DNA of 64,000 bases from Leucobacter sp. OH1287. Lineage in GTDB: Bacteria; Actinomycetota; Actinomycetes; Actinomycetales; Microbacteriaceae. Positions 26,326 to 33,991 of the stretch are shown here, in pieces. The translations under genes and the position numbers were made by a program. Below the pieces are notes generated by a model, which was given only the letters and a program-made list of their open reading frames with translations, was not told where the DNA came from and did no database searches. The DNA lies in the NCBI RefSeq assembly GCF_003859945.1, contig NZ_RQYM01000010.1, positions 1-64,000 on the forward strand. Direction: 5' to 3'. Each line of letters opens with the position of its first letter. Position 1 is the stretch's first letter.

Positions 26326-26943
26326 ATGAGCACCCATATTACTGTTGTAGGAACCATCGCAACGGATCCAAAAGCCATCAGGTTTGCTAACGGCGGCAGC
26401 AAATGCACGTTCCGTCTAGCAGAGAACGAGCGATGGTTTGACGTCAAAACAAGCACCTGGAAAGAGGGGCGAACCAACTGGTTTACGATTAACGCGACAC
26501 GCTCACTCGGTGAGAACTCGCTGCGTTCGTTCCAAAAGGGGCAGCGCGTGATCGTGTCGGGTAAGCTGAGAATCCGCGAGTGGGAGAAGGCGGAAAACAA
26601 GGGGCTAACCATCGAGGTGGATGCCGATTCGCTCGGGCACGACCTGCGCTGGGGTGTCTCAAACTTCCAGCGAGCAATAAAAAGCGGCGGTGAGATGGGA
26701 TGCGACTACAACTCCCATCACAGTCAGGCAAGCTGGGCAGACAGCACCGCACCTGCCACCTGGCAGGCAGGAAACCACGCCGGTCAAACTGACCCGAGCG
26801 CAGTTTTGTACGGAGCTAACCCCGCAGACGATGGCCCTGTTGTAGCTTCTGCTGGCGACACCAAGGCCACGGGAGACGCGCTTTCTGTTGACACCAGCGC
26901 CACGGAGGCCGATTCAGGGGGAGATTTAACGTCGGCACAGTAG
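26326..26943 (+). CDS. ssb: Single-stranded DNA-binding protein
   Basis: An OB-fold protein of 205 residues. The fold covers about residues 3-110 (ITVVGTIATDPKAIRF, GKLRIREWEKAENKGLTIEVDADSLGHDLRWG). The C-terminal half is a disordered Ala/Ser/Asp/Thr-rich tail ending GGDLTSAQ. It lacks the acidic DDxxPF tip through which canonical SSBs recruit partners, so this may be a second, SsbB-like paralogue. The upstream region has DnaA boxes and iteron-like repeats, unusual for this gene. Confidence 0.88.
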   Translation: MSTHITVVGTIATDPKAIRFANGGSKCTFRLAENERWFDVKTSTWKEGRTNWFTINATRSLGENSLRSFQKGQRVIVSGKLRIREWEKAENKGLTIEVDADSLGHDLRWGVSNFQRAIKSGGEMGCDYNSHHSQASWADSTAPATWQAGNHAGQTDPSAVLYGANPADDGPVVASAGDTKATGDALSVDTSATEADSGGDLTSAQ

Positions 26944-26946
26944 AAT
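26941..26946 (+). promoter_or_regulatory. -10 element inside the ssb stop codon
   Basis: TAGAAT begins with the ssb stop codon TAG (26941-26943) and ends 7 bases before ATG 26954. It fits a leaderless transcript for the lipoprotein gene. Confidence 0.5.
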
Positions 26947-26953
26947 TAGATCC

Positions 26954-27457
26954 ATGAGTCTTTTCAGCAGTGCGCGCCAGAGTGTGGCAAAGCAAACCAG
27001 AATTGCCACCGTTATTGCGGCGGCTGTGGCAGTGACAACCGTGCTCAGCGGCTGTTCACTGCTGGATGGGCCAAAGCCTGAGGTGAAACGGCAAGAACAG
27101 CAGGTGCCCGAGAAAGAACCGCAGTTCTATCCCGGTGGATCCGCCGCAGAAAACGAAGAGTATTTTATTTGGATTATGCAGCAGTTCGCCACCTCTGAGA
27201 CACCTGTTGCCGGGCAGCCACTCGTTGACCACTTGGTCGCGGCAGGCTTTAACAAAGCAGATATGACCGTTAGCTTCGATAAAACCAGAATCAACTTCGA
27301 GGCGGACTCAATCTTCGTTGCTGTCCGTGTTGGTGAGGAGTGCCTGCTCGGGCAGGTAGCGAAGGCGGATCGCACCTTTGTGGCGACCCGCGCTGATGCG
27401 CTTGGGGCAGAGAAAAACATCTGCATAATCGGTGAAACCAGGCCGATTGACTGGTAG
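26954..27457 (+). CDS. Predicted lipoprotein (DUF6993-like)
   Basis: A 167-residue secreted lipoprotein. The signal peptide has a basic N-region, the hydrophobic core IATVIAAAVAVTTVLSG and lipobox LSGC, giving lipid attachment at about Cys34 after LspA cleavage. A Pro/Glu/Gln-rich spacer leads to a compact domain (about 65-167) with two cysteines near GEECLLG and KNICIIG that could form a disulfide. Its position between ssb and ettA is, from memory, common in Microbacteriaceae, where such proteins fall in DUF6993; the function is unknown. Confidence 0.75.
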   Translation: MSLFSSARQSVAKQTRIATVIAAAVAVTTVLSGCSLLDGPKPEVKRQEQQVPEKEPQFYPGGSAAENEEYFIWIMQQFATSETPVAGQPLVDHLVAAGFNKADMTVSFDKTRINFEADSIFVAVRVGEECLLGQVAKADRTFVATRADALGAEKNICIIGETRPIDW

Positions 27458-27547
27458 TGCAGGTTGCCCGGTAACGCCGGTAGACTGGTAGTTTAGTATA
27501 GAAGTTTTATCAACCAAGCAAGAGGGGACGAGCCCAGCTCAACAGAA

Positions 27548-29230
27548 ATGGCAGAGTACATTTATCAAATGGTTCGTGCGCGTAAAGCACACGGCGACAA
27601 GGTGATCCTGGATGACGTTACTATGTCGTTCTTCCCCGGAGCCAAAATCGGTATGGTTGGTCCGAACGGCGCCGGTAAATCCACGATCCTCAAGATTATG
27701 GCGGGCAAAGACACCCCGTCAAACGGTGAGGCGAAGCTAACGCCTGGCTTCACCGTTGGCATTCTGATGCAGGAGCCGGAGCTTGACGAGGACCTGACCG
27801 TGCTCGAGAACGTGCAGCAGGGTGTTGCCGGGATTAAAGCGAAACTCGACCGCTTCAACGAGATCAGCGCCGAGATGGCAAACCCCGACGCCGACTATGA
27901 CGTGCTGCTGCCCGAGATGGGTGAGCTGCAGGAGCAGATTGATGCGCTTGACGCTTGGGATCTTGACAACCAGCTTGAACAGGCGATGGACGCGCTGCGC
28001 TGTCCACCGTCAGATGAGATTGTTTCACACCTATCCGGTGGTGAGAAGCGTCGTGTAGCGCTCTGTAAACTGCTGCTCGAAAAACCAGACTTGCTGCTGC
28101 TTGACGAGCCAACCAACCACCTGGACGCTGAGAGCGTGCTGTGGCTGGAGCAGCACCTGCAGCAGTATCCGGGCGCGGTTATTGCGATCACCCACGACAG
28201 ATACTTCCTCGACCATGTTGCTCAGTGGATCGCCGAGGTGGATCGCGGTCGCCTCTACCCATACGAGGGTAACTACTCAACCTACCTCGAAAAGAAGGCT
28301 GAGCGTCTTGAGGTGCAGGGCCGGAAGGACGCAAAACTGCAGAAGCGTCTGAAAGAGGAACTCGAGTGGGTTCGCTCAAACACTAAGGGACGGCAGGCGA
28401 AATCCAAGGCGCGTCTTGCACGCTACGAGGAGATGGCTGCTGAGGCGGAGCGCACCAGAAAGCTCGACTTTGAGGAGATCCAGATCCCACCGGGTCCACG
28501 CCTCGGCAACACCGTGCTGGAGGCGAAAGACCTGAAGAAGGGCTTTGGGGATCGCGTCCTCATCGACAACCTCAGCTTCTCACTGCCACGCAACGGCATC
28601 GTTGGAATTATCGGCCCGAACGGTGTCGGTAAGTCCACACTGTTTAAAACAATCGTTGGCATTGAGCCGCTTGACTCTGGCGACCTGAAGATCGGTGAAA
28701 CCGTGAAACTCAGCTACGTTGACCAGAGCCGTGCCGGTATCGACCCGCAGAAAACCGTTTGGGAGGTTGTCTCTGACGGGCTCGATTTTATTCAGGTCGG
28801 GCAGGTTGAGATCCCCTCACGCGCCTACGTTTCAAGCTTCGGCTTTAAAGGCCCAGACCAGCAGAAACCAGCCGGTGTGCTCTCCGGTGGTGAGCGCAAC
28901 CGACTAAACCTCGCGCTCACACTGAAGCAGGGTGGTAACGTGCTGCTGCTTGACGAGCCGACCAACGACCTCGACGTTGAAACACTCGCGAGCCTTGAAA
29001 ACGCACTGCTTGAGTTCCCTGGCTGTGCGGTTGTTATCACCCACGATAGGTGGTTCCTGGATCGCGTTGCAACACACATCCTCGCATACGAGGGCACCGC
29101 AGACAACCCCGCCAACTGGTACTGGTACGAGGGCAACTTCGAGGGCTACGAGAAGAACAAGATCGAGCGTCTCGGACCGGAGGCTGCAAAGCCGTCACGT
29201 GTCACCTACCGGAAGTTGACACGCGGCTAA
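27548..29230 (+). CDS. ettA: Translational throttle ABC-F ATPase EttA
   Basis: A soluble ABC-F protein that binds the ribosomal E site and gates the first elongation steps. It has 560 residues in two ATPase domains. Walker A motifs are GPNGAGKST (about 37) and GPNGVGKST (about 357), signatures LSGGEKRR and LSGGERNR, and Walker B LLLLDEPTNHLD and LLLDEPTNDLD. The EttA-type arm and the basic linker (QKRLKEELEWVRSNTKGRQAKSKARL) separate the domains. It has no membrane part. A strong hairpin follows. Confidence 0.96.
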   Translation: MAEYIYQMVRARKAHGDKVILDDVTMSFFPGAKIGMVGPNGAGKSTILKIMAGKDTPSNGEAKLTPGFTVGILMQEPELDEDLTVLENVQQGVAGIKAKLDRFNEISAEMANPDADYDVLLPEMGELQEQIDALDAWDLDNQLEQAMDALRCPPSDEIVSHLSGGEKRRVALCKLLLEKPDLLLLDEPTNHLDAESVLWLEQHLQQYPGAVIAITHDRYFLDHVAQWIAEVDRGRLYPYEGNYSTYLEKKAERLEVQGRKDAKLQKRLKEELEWVRSNTKGRQAKSKARLARYEEMAAEAERTRKLDFEEIQIPPGPRLGNTVLEAKDLKKGFGDRVLIDNLSFSLPRNGIVGIIGPNGVGKSTLFKTIVGIEPLDSGDLKIGETVKLSYVDQSRAGIDPQKTVWEVVSDGLDFIQVGQVEIPSRAYVSSFGFKGPDQQKPAGVLSGGERNRLNLALTLKQGGNVLLLDEPTNDLDVETLASLENALLEFPGCAVVITHDRWFLDRVATHILAYEGTADNPANWYWYEGNFEGYEKNKIERLGPEAAKPSRVTYRKLTRG

Positions 29231-29245
29231 ACACAGACTCTAACC

Positions 29246-29292
29246 CACGATAAGGGGCTGGCCGGGAACAAACCGGTTAGCCCCTTATCGTG
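29246..29292. terminator. Strong bidirectional-type terminator hairpin after ettA
   Basis: CACGATAAGGGGCT (29246-29259) is perfectly complementary to AGCCCCTTATCGTG (29279-29292). Two G-U pairs and an inner CCGG/CCGG helix extend the stem to about 20 pairs around the loop GAACAAA. A U-tract is lacking, as is common in actinobacteria. Confidence 0.8.
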
Positions 29293-29328
29293 ATTAAGCA
29301 GGCGAAACAATAGAGAGAAGAGAGACAA

Positions 29329-29805
29329 ATGGCTCGCGCACACGTTGAAATTGAGCTTCGCTGGGGAGACCAGGACGCCTACGGGCACATCAACAATGTA
29401 GCCTTCGCCAGGTATCTGGAAGAGGCACGAGTGCGTCTCTTTTGGCTCGGCACCGCCCGCGAACAAACCGGACTGGAAGGGTACTTCCGTTCAGACGACC
29501 CGGCCGGCCCAAAAATGCTTGTTGCTGCACAACACATCGAGTTCTTGCGCGTCCTCGAATACTCTGAACACCCGATCACAATCGCGATGTGGATCGGCAA
29601 GCTGGGAGGATCAAGCATTGAAGTGCACTACGAGGTGATTGACGGATCCACCACAGCAGAAAATGGGGAAGCGCGGGTTGTTGCTCGCGCAATCACAACC
29701 GTTGTGATCGTCAACGGGGAGACAATGCAGCCGCAGCGGCTCGACAGCGAGGGACGCAAAATTGCGAAACAGTGGAGCGACGACCCGCTGAAACTCGGCC
29801 GTTAG
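29329..29805 (+). CDS. YbgC-like acyl-CoA thioesterase (hotdog fold)
   Basis: A single hotdog-domain thioesterase of the 4HBT type, hydrolysing acyl-CoA thioesters. It has 158 residues. The active-site region ELRWGDQDAYGHINNVAFARYLEEARV (about 8-34) carries the catalytic Asp typical of this class. Start ATG 29329 lies after GAGAAGAGAG. Its stop overlaps the convergent hydrolase stop by 4 bases. The physiological substrate is not evident. Confidence 0.88.
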   Translation: MARAHVEIELRWGDQDAYGHINNVAFARYLEEARVRLFWLGTAREQTGLEGYFRSDDPAGPKMLVAAQHIEFLRVLEYSEHPITIAMWIGKLGGSSIEVHYEVIDGSTTAENGEARVVARAITTVVIVNGETMQPQRLDSEGRKIAKQWSDDPLKLGR

Positions 29806-30689
29806 CAGTCCGAGGTGATGAACTCGCGCAGAAGCGCCTGAAACTGCTCCGGTTTATCTGCGTGCACCCAGTGGCTTGCATCGTCAACCACAACCGGGTA
29901 GACATCCGGGAAAAGCTCCTGCATCCGGGGTAAATCACCCGGCCGAACATAGTCGGAGTTGCCGCCCGCTATCCACAAAACCGGCCCGTTAAAACTCGCG
30001 CCGACCGGTGGTGCAAACCCCATAATCGTCTGCAGACTGGCGTGCAGCAGCGGGAGATTCGGCTCCCAACAAAAACCGCCATCGCCGCGGATGAGACTCT
30101 GCAACAAAAACGCCCGTGTGCGCTCATCGGGGATTTTGTCGCGAAGCAGCCTGTCGGCATCGGTTCTTGAGCGGATCGCGTTCAGGTCAAGCTCAAGCAG
30201 CGACCCCAACAGATCCGGGAAGACACCAGCGTCCGGCCGGGGGACAGGGGAGATGTCAACAACCACCAGCGCGTGAACCAGCTCGGGATGCTGCAGCGCC
30301 AACTGCATCGCGGTTTTACCGCCCATTGAGTGCCCGATCACAATCACTTTCTCACCGGCGCCAAAGGCTGTTCGGATCGCGTCAGCAACATCGTCAGCCA
30401 TGTCGGCGTAACTAAACTCGGCAGTCCACGGAGAAGCAGCGTGGTTGGTTTGATCCACCAGCAAGGAGGTTGCGATATCGGAGAGCGAGGTTGCGGTCTC
30501 AAAGAAATTGCGGCCCCTGCCCATTAGACCGTGCAGGAACACGAGCCGGTGCTTGCCGCCGCCAACCAGCTCGGTTTTCAGCTGCCTCGGGCCCGCAGTG
30601 GGCGTGCGGCCGGCAGCTGTGGTGCCTGCGGCTGCGGTGCCGGCTGCTTCGGTGCTGCTCTGGGCAGCGGCGCCGTTAATCCCGGTCAC
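29802..30689 (-). CDS. Alpha/beta hydrolase (YbfF-like)
   Basis: A cytoplasmic serine hydrolase, 295 residues. After a low-complexity Ala/Thr/Gly-rich N-terminus (about 1-35) come the oxyanion region LVFLHGLMGRGRNFF, the nucleophile elbow GHSMGGKTAM (about 119) and a C-terminal SHWVHADKPEQFQALL holding the catalytic His. It starts with GTG overlapping the tesB stop (GTGA), so it is the second gene of a two-gene minus-strand operon. The substrate is probably an ester or thioester; no specific one can be named. Confidence 0.88.
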   Translation of the reverse strand: MTGINGAAAQSSTEAAGTAAAGTTAAGRTPTAGPRQLKTELVGGGKHRLVFLHGLMGRGRNFFETATSLSDIATSLLVDQTNHAASPWTAEFSYADMADDVADAIRTAFGAGEKVIVIGHSMGGKTAMQLALQHPELVHALVVVDISPVPRPDAGVFPDLLGSLLELDLNAIRSRTDADRLLRDKIPDERTRAFLLQSLIRGDGGFCWEPNLPLLHASLQTIMGFAPPVGASFNGPVLWIAGGNSDYVRPGDLPRMQELFPDVYPVVVDDASHWVHADKPEQFQALLREFITSDC

Positions 30690-31588
30690 GCGCTGATCCT
30701 CACCATCGCCTCCTGCGCGACGCTCGCGACCAGTTTGCCCTCGCGGTTGTAGAACGAACCGGTGCTGAGGTTACGGTTTGAGCCGAGCGCCTTCGAGTCG
30801 ATAACGTAGAGCAGCCAGTCATCAACCCGGAAATCACCGTAGAACCACATCGCGTGGTCGAGGCTCGCGGCCTTCAAATCCGGTGTGGACCAGCTCTGAC
30901 CGGTGCTTCTTAGCGCAGGTTCGATTAGCAGATAGTCGCTCGCGAACGCCAGGGCGGCGCGGTGCAGCAGCTGATTCTCGGGCAGTTCATATTTGGTGCG
31001 CAGCCAGACATGCTGTTTTGTGTGCGGGGCGAGCGCCTCAGTGTAGATCGGCCCCTCAACGAACCGGAAATCAACCGGGCGGTTTTTTATCGCGGTCAGG
31101 CGTGGAACATCACCAACCAGCGTGGTTTCCAGGTCGGGGATTTCCGTGGGTGCGGGTACTGACGAGATGTCGAACTGTTCGGCGTGCACAGGCCCCTCCT
31201 GCGGGATTTGGAAAGAGGCGTTCAGCGAGAAAATCACCTCGCCCTCCTGGTACGCCTCCGAGCGGCGGTTACTAAACGACCTGCCGTCGAACTGTCTGGA
31301 CACCTCAAACACCATCGGCGCGGTTGCGTCGCCTGGACGCAGGAAGTAGGCGTGCATCGAGTGCAGCGCCTGTGTGTCCGCAACGGTGCTGCCCGCGGCC
31401 ATCAGCGCCTGCCCGAGCACCTGGCCGCCGAAACTGCGCCCCGTGTCTGCGGGGTTTGCGATGCCGGTGAAGATGTCATACTTGGTTCGCGCACCAACGT
31501 TCTGCACCGACAGCAGCGCTGCCAGATTCGGGACGGAACTAACCGGGTTTTGGCTGGTTTGCGGCATGGCTTTCCTCTCAAGAGACAA
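30686..31588 (-). CDS. tesB: Acyl-CoA thioesterase II
   Basis: A double-hotdog acyl-CoA thioesterase, 300 residues. The N-terminal hotdog has SFGGQVLGQALMAAG and SMHAYFLRPGD, the family signature. The C-terminal half has SLDHAMWFYGDFRVDDWLLYVIDSKALGSNRNLSTGSFYNREGKLVASVAQEAMVR, which includes the Asp/Ser/Gln catalytic set of TesB. It is transcribed divergently from the unknown gene at 31677 across a short region holding an inverted repeat. Confidence 0.94.
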   Translation of the reverse strand: MSLERKAMPQTSQNPVSSVPNLAALLSVQNVGARTKYDIFTGIANPADTGRSFGGQVLGQALMAAGSTVADTQALHSMHAYFLRPGDATAPMVFEVSRQFDGRSFSNRRSEAYQEGEVIFSLNASFQIPQEGPVHAEQFDISSVPAPTEIPDLETTLVGDVPRLTAIKNRPVDFRFVEGPIYTEALAPHTKQHVWLRTKYELPENQLLHRAALAFASDYLLIEPALRSTGQSWSTPDLKAASLDHAMWFYGDFRVDDWLLYVIDSKALGSNRNLSTGSFYNREGKLVASVAQEAMVRISA

Positions 31589-31614
31589 ACACTTCTATTT
31601 TAGTACCCTAGAGG

Positions 31615-31667
31615 CTTAGCCGCCGGAGATATTTTCCCTGAGACAGCGCCGAAGCTAAGCGGCTAAG
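31615..31667. promoter_or_regulatory. Inverted repeat in a divergent promoter region
   Basis: CTTAGCCGC (31615-31623) is exactly complementary to GCGGCTAAG (31659-31667), and the right arm overlaps the -10 candidate TAAGAT (31664-31669). Position and symmetry suit an operator for the tesB/unknown gene pair. The core GCTAAGCGG also resembles the dispersed repeats near 39612 and 43441. Confidence 0.4.
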
Positions 31668-31669
31668 AT
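31664..31669 (+). promoter_or_regulatory. -10 element for leaderless transcript
   Basis: TAAGAT ends 7 bases before ATG 31677. No ribosome binding site is present. This spacing favours ATG 31677 over GTG 31674 as the start of the downstream gene. Confidence 0.45.
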
Positions 31670-31676
31670 TAGTGTG

Positions 31677-32366
31677 ATGAGCTCGGCGATTTTGATTCCT
31701 GACCCGGCAGCAACCCGCGACCTGGTGACGTTCCTGTCTCGGCTATCACAGGTTGGGTTGCCGCAGGTGAGAGTGCAGTTCCGGGCTTTTGTGGGCGGAT
31801 CCACCAGCCCCGCATCTTCTGGAAATACGGCGCCAAACGGGGTTTTTGCGATAACCGGTTGCACTATGGAGCCGCAGATGATCCTTGATGGGACGCCAAC
31901 TGTGATGGTGCAGCGGGCGGTTCCGGCGGTGTCTGAGGCGGAATCGGTTGATAAGGTTGTGCTCGCGAAGGCGTTAACTGAGCGGTTTGCTCGTGTGGCA
32001 GACGACGGAGAGTTTTTGCTGCAGCTGCCGCCGAGTGAAACAACGGCCGTGTGGGCGGGGGTTTCGCCGCCGGTTAGCGGGTGGCAGTTTGCTGGAACGG
32101 TCACCGCCCAGTCACTGCGCGACGTTGCTAACGCGGGAATGCGCGAGATCAGCGAGGCGCTGCCTGTGGGCAGTGGGCAGCCGGTTGTGCAGAAACTGCG
32201 CAGTGAGGTGTGGGGTCGCAGTGTGCTCGACGGGGTTCCTGCGGGAGCGGCCTTCAGTCTTGAAACGCTCGGGTTTTTGGTGGGTGAGCGGGAGGTTAAG
32301 CTGTTTCAGGCACCAGGCTGGAGCAGATTAACGACAAAATATGGCGCTGTGATTGTGCGAGTTTAA
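31677..32366 (+). CDS. Unrecognised 229-aa cytoplasmic protein
   Basis: I do not recognise the family. The product has about 229 residues, no membrane segment and no signal peptide. It looks like an alpha/beta protein: helix at the N-terminus (PDPAATRDLVTFLSRL), a strand-rich centre, then PVSGWQFAGTVTAQSLRDVANAGMREISEALP and a Trp-containing C-terminal beta section (APGWSRLTTKYGAVIVRV). The conserved-looking GWSRLTT end and hydrophobic core suggest a real gene. It lies divergent from tesB and 46 bases before rpoZ, where other actinobacteria often carry gmk. A role cannot be assigned. Confidence 0.75.
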   Translation: MSSAILIPDPAATRDLVTFLSRLSQVGLPQVRVQFRAFVGGSTSPASSGNTAPNGVFAITGCTMEPQMILDGTPTVMVQRAVPAVSEAESVDKVVLAKALTERFARVADDGEFLLQLPPSETTAVWAGVSPPVSGWQFAGTVTAQSLRDVANAGMREISEALPVGSGQPVVQKLRSEVWGRSVLDGVPAGAAFSLETLGFLVGEREVKLFQAPGWSRLTTKYGAVIVRV

Positions 32367-32412
32367 AAGAAAACCGGTAGACTGTTTTAGTTGAAATAGG
32401 AAGGCAAATTTT

Positions 32413-32667
32413 ATGGCTGTTTACGATGGCATTATTGATCCGCCGATTGATGATTTGCTCAAGAAGGTTGAGTCAAAGTACTCACTGGTTTCTTTTGCTG
32501 CGGTGCGTGCGCGTCAGATTAACGACTACTATGCGGATCTGCACGAGGGTAATCTGCTTGAAAACATCGGCCCGCTGGTCGACTGTTCTGTTGACGATAA
32601 ACCACTGACGATTGCGCTGCGAGAGATCGCAGAGGGCAAGCTTGTTTTGAGTGAGGATATCGCTTAA
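32413..32667 (+). CDS. rpoZ: RNA polymerase omega subunit
   Basis: The small structural subunit that latches onto beta-prime and helps assembly. The protein has 84 residues. It shows the actinobacterial pattern [36 protein letters not shown] followed by the C-terminal [15 protein letters not shown] helix. ATG 32413 is preceded by AGGAAGG. A promoter-like TAGACT lies about 30 bases upstream. A hairpin follows the gene. The usual actinobacterial neighbour coaBC is missing between rpoZ and metK. Confidence 0.95.
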   Translation: MAVYDGIIDPPIDDLLKKVESKYSLVSFAAVRARQINDYYADLHEGNLLENIGPLVDCSVDDKPLTIALREIAEGKLVLSEDIA

Positions 32668-32705
32668 CCAACAAAACCCTAAGATTGGGAACAAAATGTC
32701 CCAGG

Positions 32706-32738
32706 GCGTCGGTAACCTGAATTTGTAAGGTCCGACGC
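32706..32738 (+). terminator. Terminator after rpoZ
   Basis: GCGTCGG (32706-32712) and CCGACGC (32732-32738) pair, with an inner ACCT/AGGT extension, and are followed by TTACTTTT. This is the only hairpin here with a fairly T-rich tail. It could alternatively be a metK leader structure; no SAM riboswitch consensus was recognised. Confidence 0.6.
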
Positions 32739-32787
32739 TTACTTTTACCCATTTACCACCACCAAACCAAACAGGAAGGCAGCCGCT

Positions 32788-33978
32788 ATGAACCTGCGAT
32801 ACTTTACATCAGAGTCAGTTACTGAGGGTCACCCAGACAAGATTTGTGACCGGGTCTCAGACACAATCCTCGATGCTCTGTTGGCGCAGGATTCGGGTGC
32901 CAGGGTTGCGGTTGAGACGATGGTCACAACCGGTCTTGTTCACGTTGCCGGTGAGGTGACAACAAGCGGTTATGTTGAGATTCCGCAGCTTGTGCGCGGG
33001 GTTATTAAAGAGACCGGTTACACCAGCAGCGAGATGGGCTTCGATGCCGCATCCTGCGGTGTTACTGTGTCAATCGGGCAGCAATCGGCAGACATTGCAG
33101 GCGGTGTTGACAGTTCGCTGGAGGCACGCAGCGGTGAGGTGCGAGACGAACTGAGCTTGCAGGGAGCTGGCGATCAGGGCATTATGTTCGGTTACGCCTG
33201 CGATGAGACAGCTGAGCTGCACCCGCTTGCCAGCTGGATCTCACACCGGCTTGCAGAGCGACTAACCGCCGTCCGTAAAAGTGGTGAGCTTGACTATCTG
33301 CGCCCAGACGGTAAAACCCAGGTGACCCTAGGGTACGACGGCGATAAGGCTGTGAACGTTGACACGGTTGTGCTCTCAACCCAGCACGCTGCGCACATCA
33401 GCCAGGAGCAGCTGCACCGTGACGTGGTTAACACCGTGATCAACCCGGTGCTTGAGCAGCTTGACATCAGCAGCAAAGACACCAGATTCTTGATCAACCC
33501 CGCGGGTCCGTTTGTGATTGGTGGGCCGATGGGCGACGCTGGTTTAACCGGCCGGAAGATTATCATCGACACCTACGGTGGTGCGGCCCGGCACGGTGGT
33601 GGCGCGTTCAGCGGGAAGGATCCGTCGAAGGTGGACCGCTCAGGAGCCTACGCGATGCGCTGGGTTGCGAAGCATATTGTGGCGGCTGGGCTTGCCCGCC
33701 GTGCAGAGCTGCAGGTTGCCTACGCTATCGGCAAGGCTGAGCCGGTTGGGCTGTATGTTGAAACCTTCGGAACCGAAACCGTTCCGGTAGAGCGCATCGA
33801 AAAAGCGGTGCGTGAGGTGTTTGACCTGCGCCCGCTCGCGATTATTAAAGAGCTAAACCTGCTAGAGCCCATCTACGCTAAAACCGCAGCATACGGTCAC
33901 TTTGGGCGTGAACTGCCAGAGTTCGCGTGGGAACACCCAACCAAGCTTGCCGAGCTGCAAGAGGTAATCGGTAGATAG
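32788..33978 (+). CDS. metK: S-adenosylmethionine synthetase
   Basis: It makes SAM from methionine and ATP, supplying the methyltransferases in this window (RsmH, RsmB and the DNA methyltransferase). The protein has 396 residues. It begins with [20 protein letters not shown], the ATP-binding His/Asp motif; [12 protein letters not shown] (about 130) and [19 protein letters not shown] (about 270) are the signature loops. ATG 32788 has AGGAAGG upstream. Confidence 0.98.
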   Translation: MNLRYFTSESVTEGHPDKICDRVSDTILDALLAQDSGARVAVETMVTTGLVHVAGEVTTSGYVEIPQLVRGVIKETGYTSSEMGFDAASCGVTVSIGQQSADIAGGVDSSLEARSGEVRDELSLQGAGDQGIMFGYACDETAELHPLASWISHRLAERLTAVRKSGELDYLRPDGKTQVTLGYDGDKAVNVDTVVLSTQHAAHISQEQLHRDVVNTVINPVLEQLDISSKDTRFLINPAGPFVIGGPMGDAGLTGRKIIIDTYGGAARHGGGAFSGKDPSKVDRSGAYAMRWVAKHIVAAGLARRAELQVAYAIGKAEPVGLYVETFGTETVPVERIEKAVREVFDLRPLAIIKELNLLEPIYAKTAAYGHFGRELPEFAWEHPTKLAELQEVIGR

Positions 33979-33991
33979 CGTACGGCAGACC

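Noticed and set aside
32668-32787. SAM riboswitch before metK
   Set aside because: The region holds one terminator-like hairpin after rpoZ but no multi-stem SAM-I, SAM-II or SAM-IV consensus that I could recognise.
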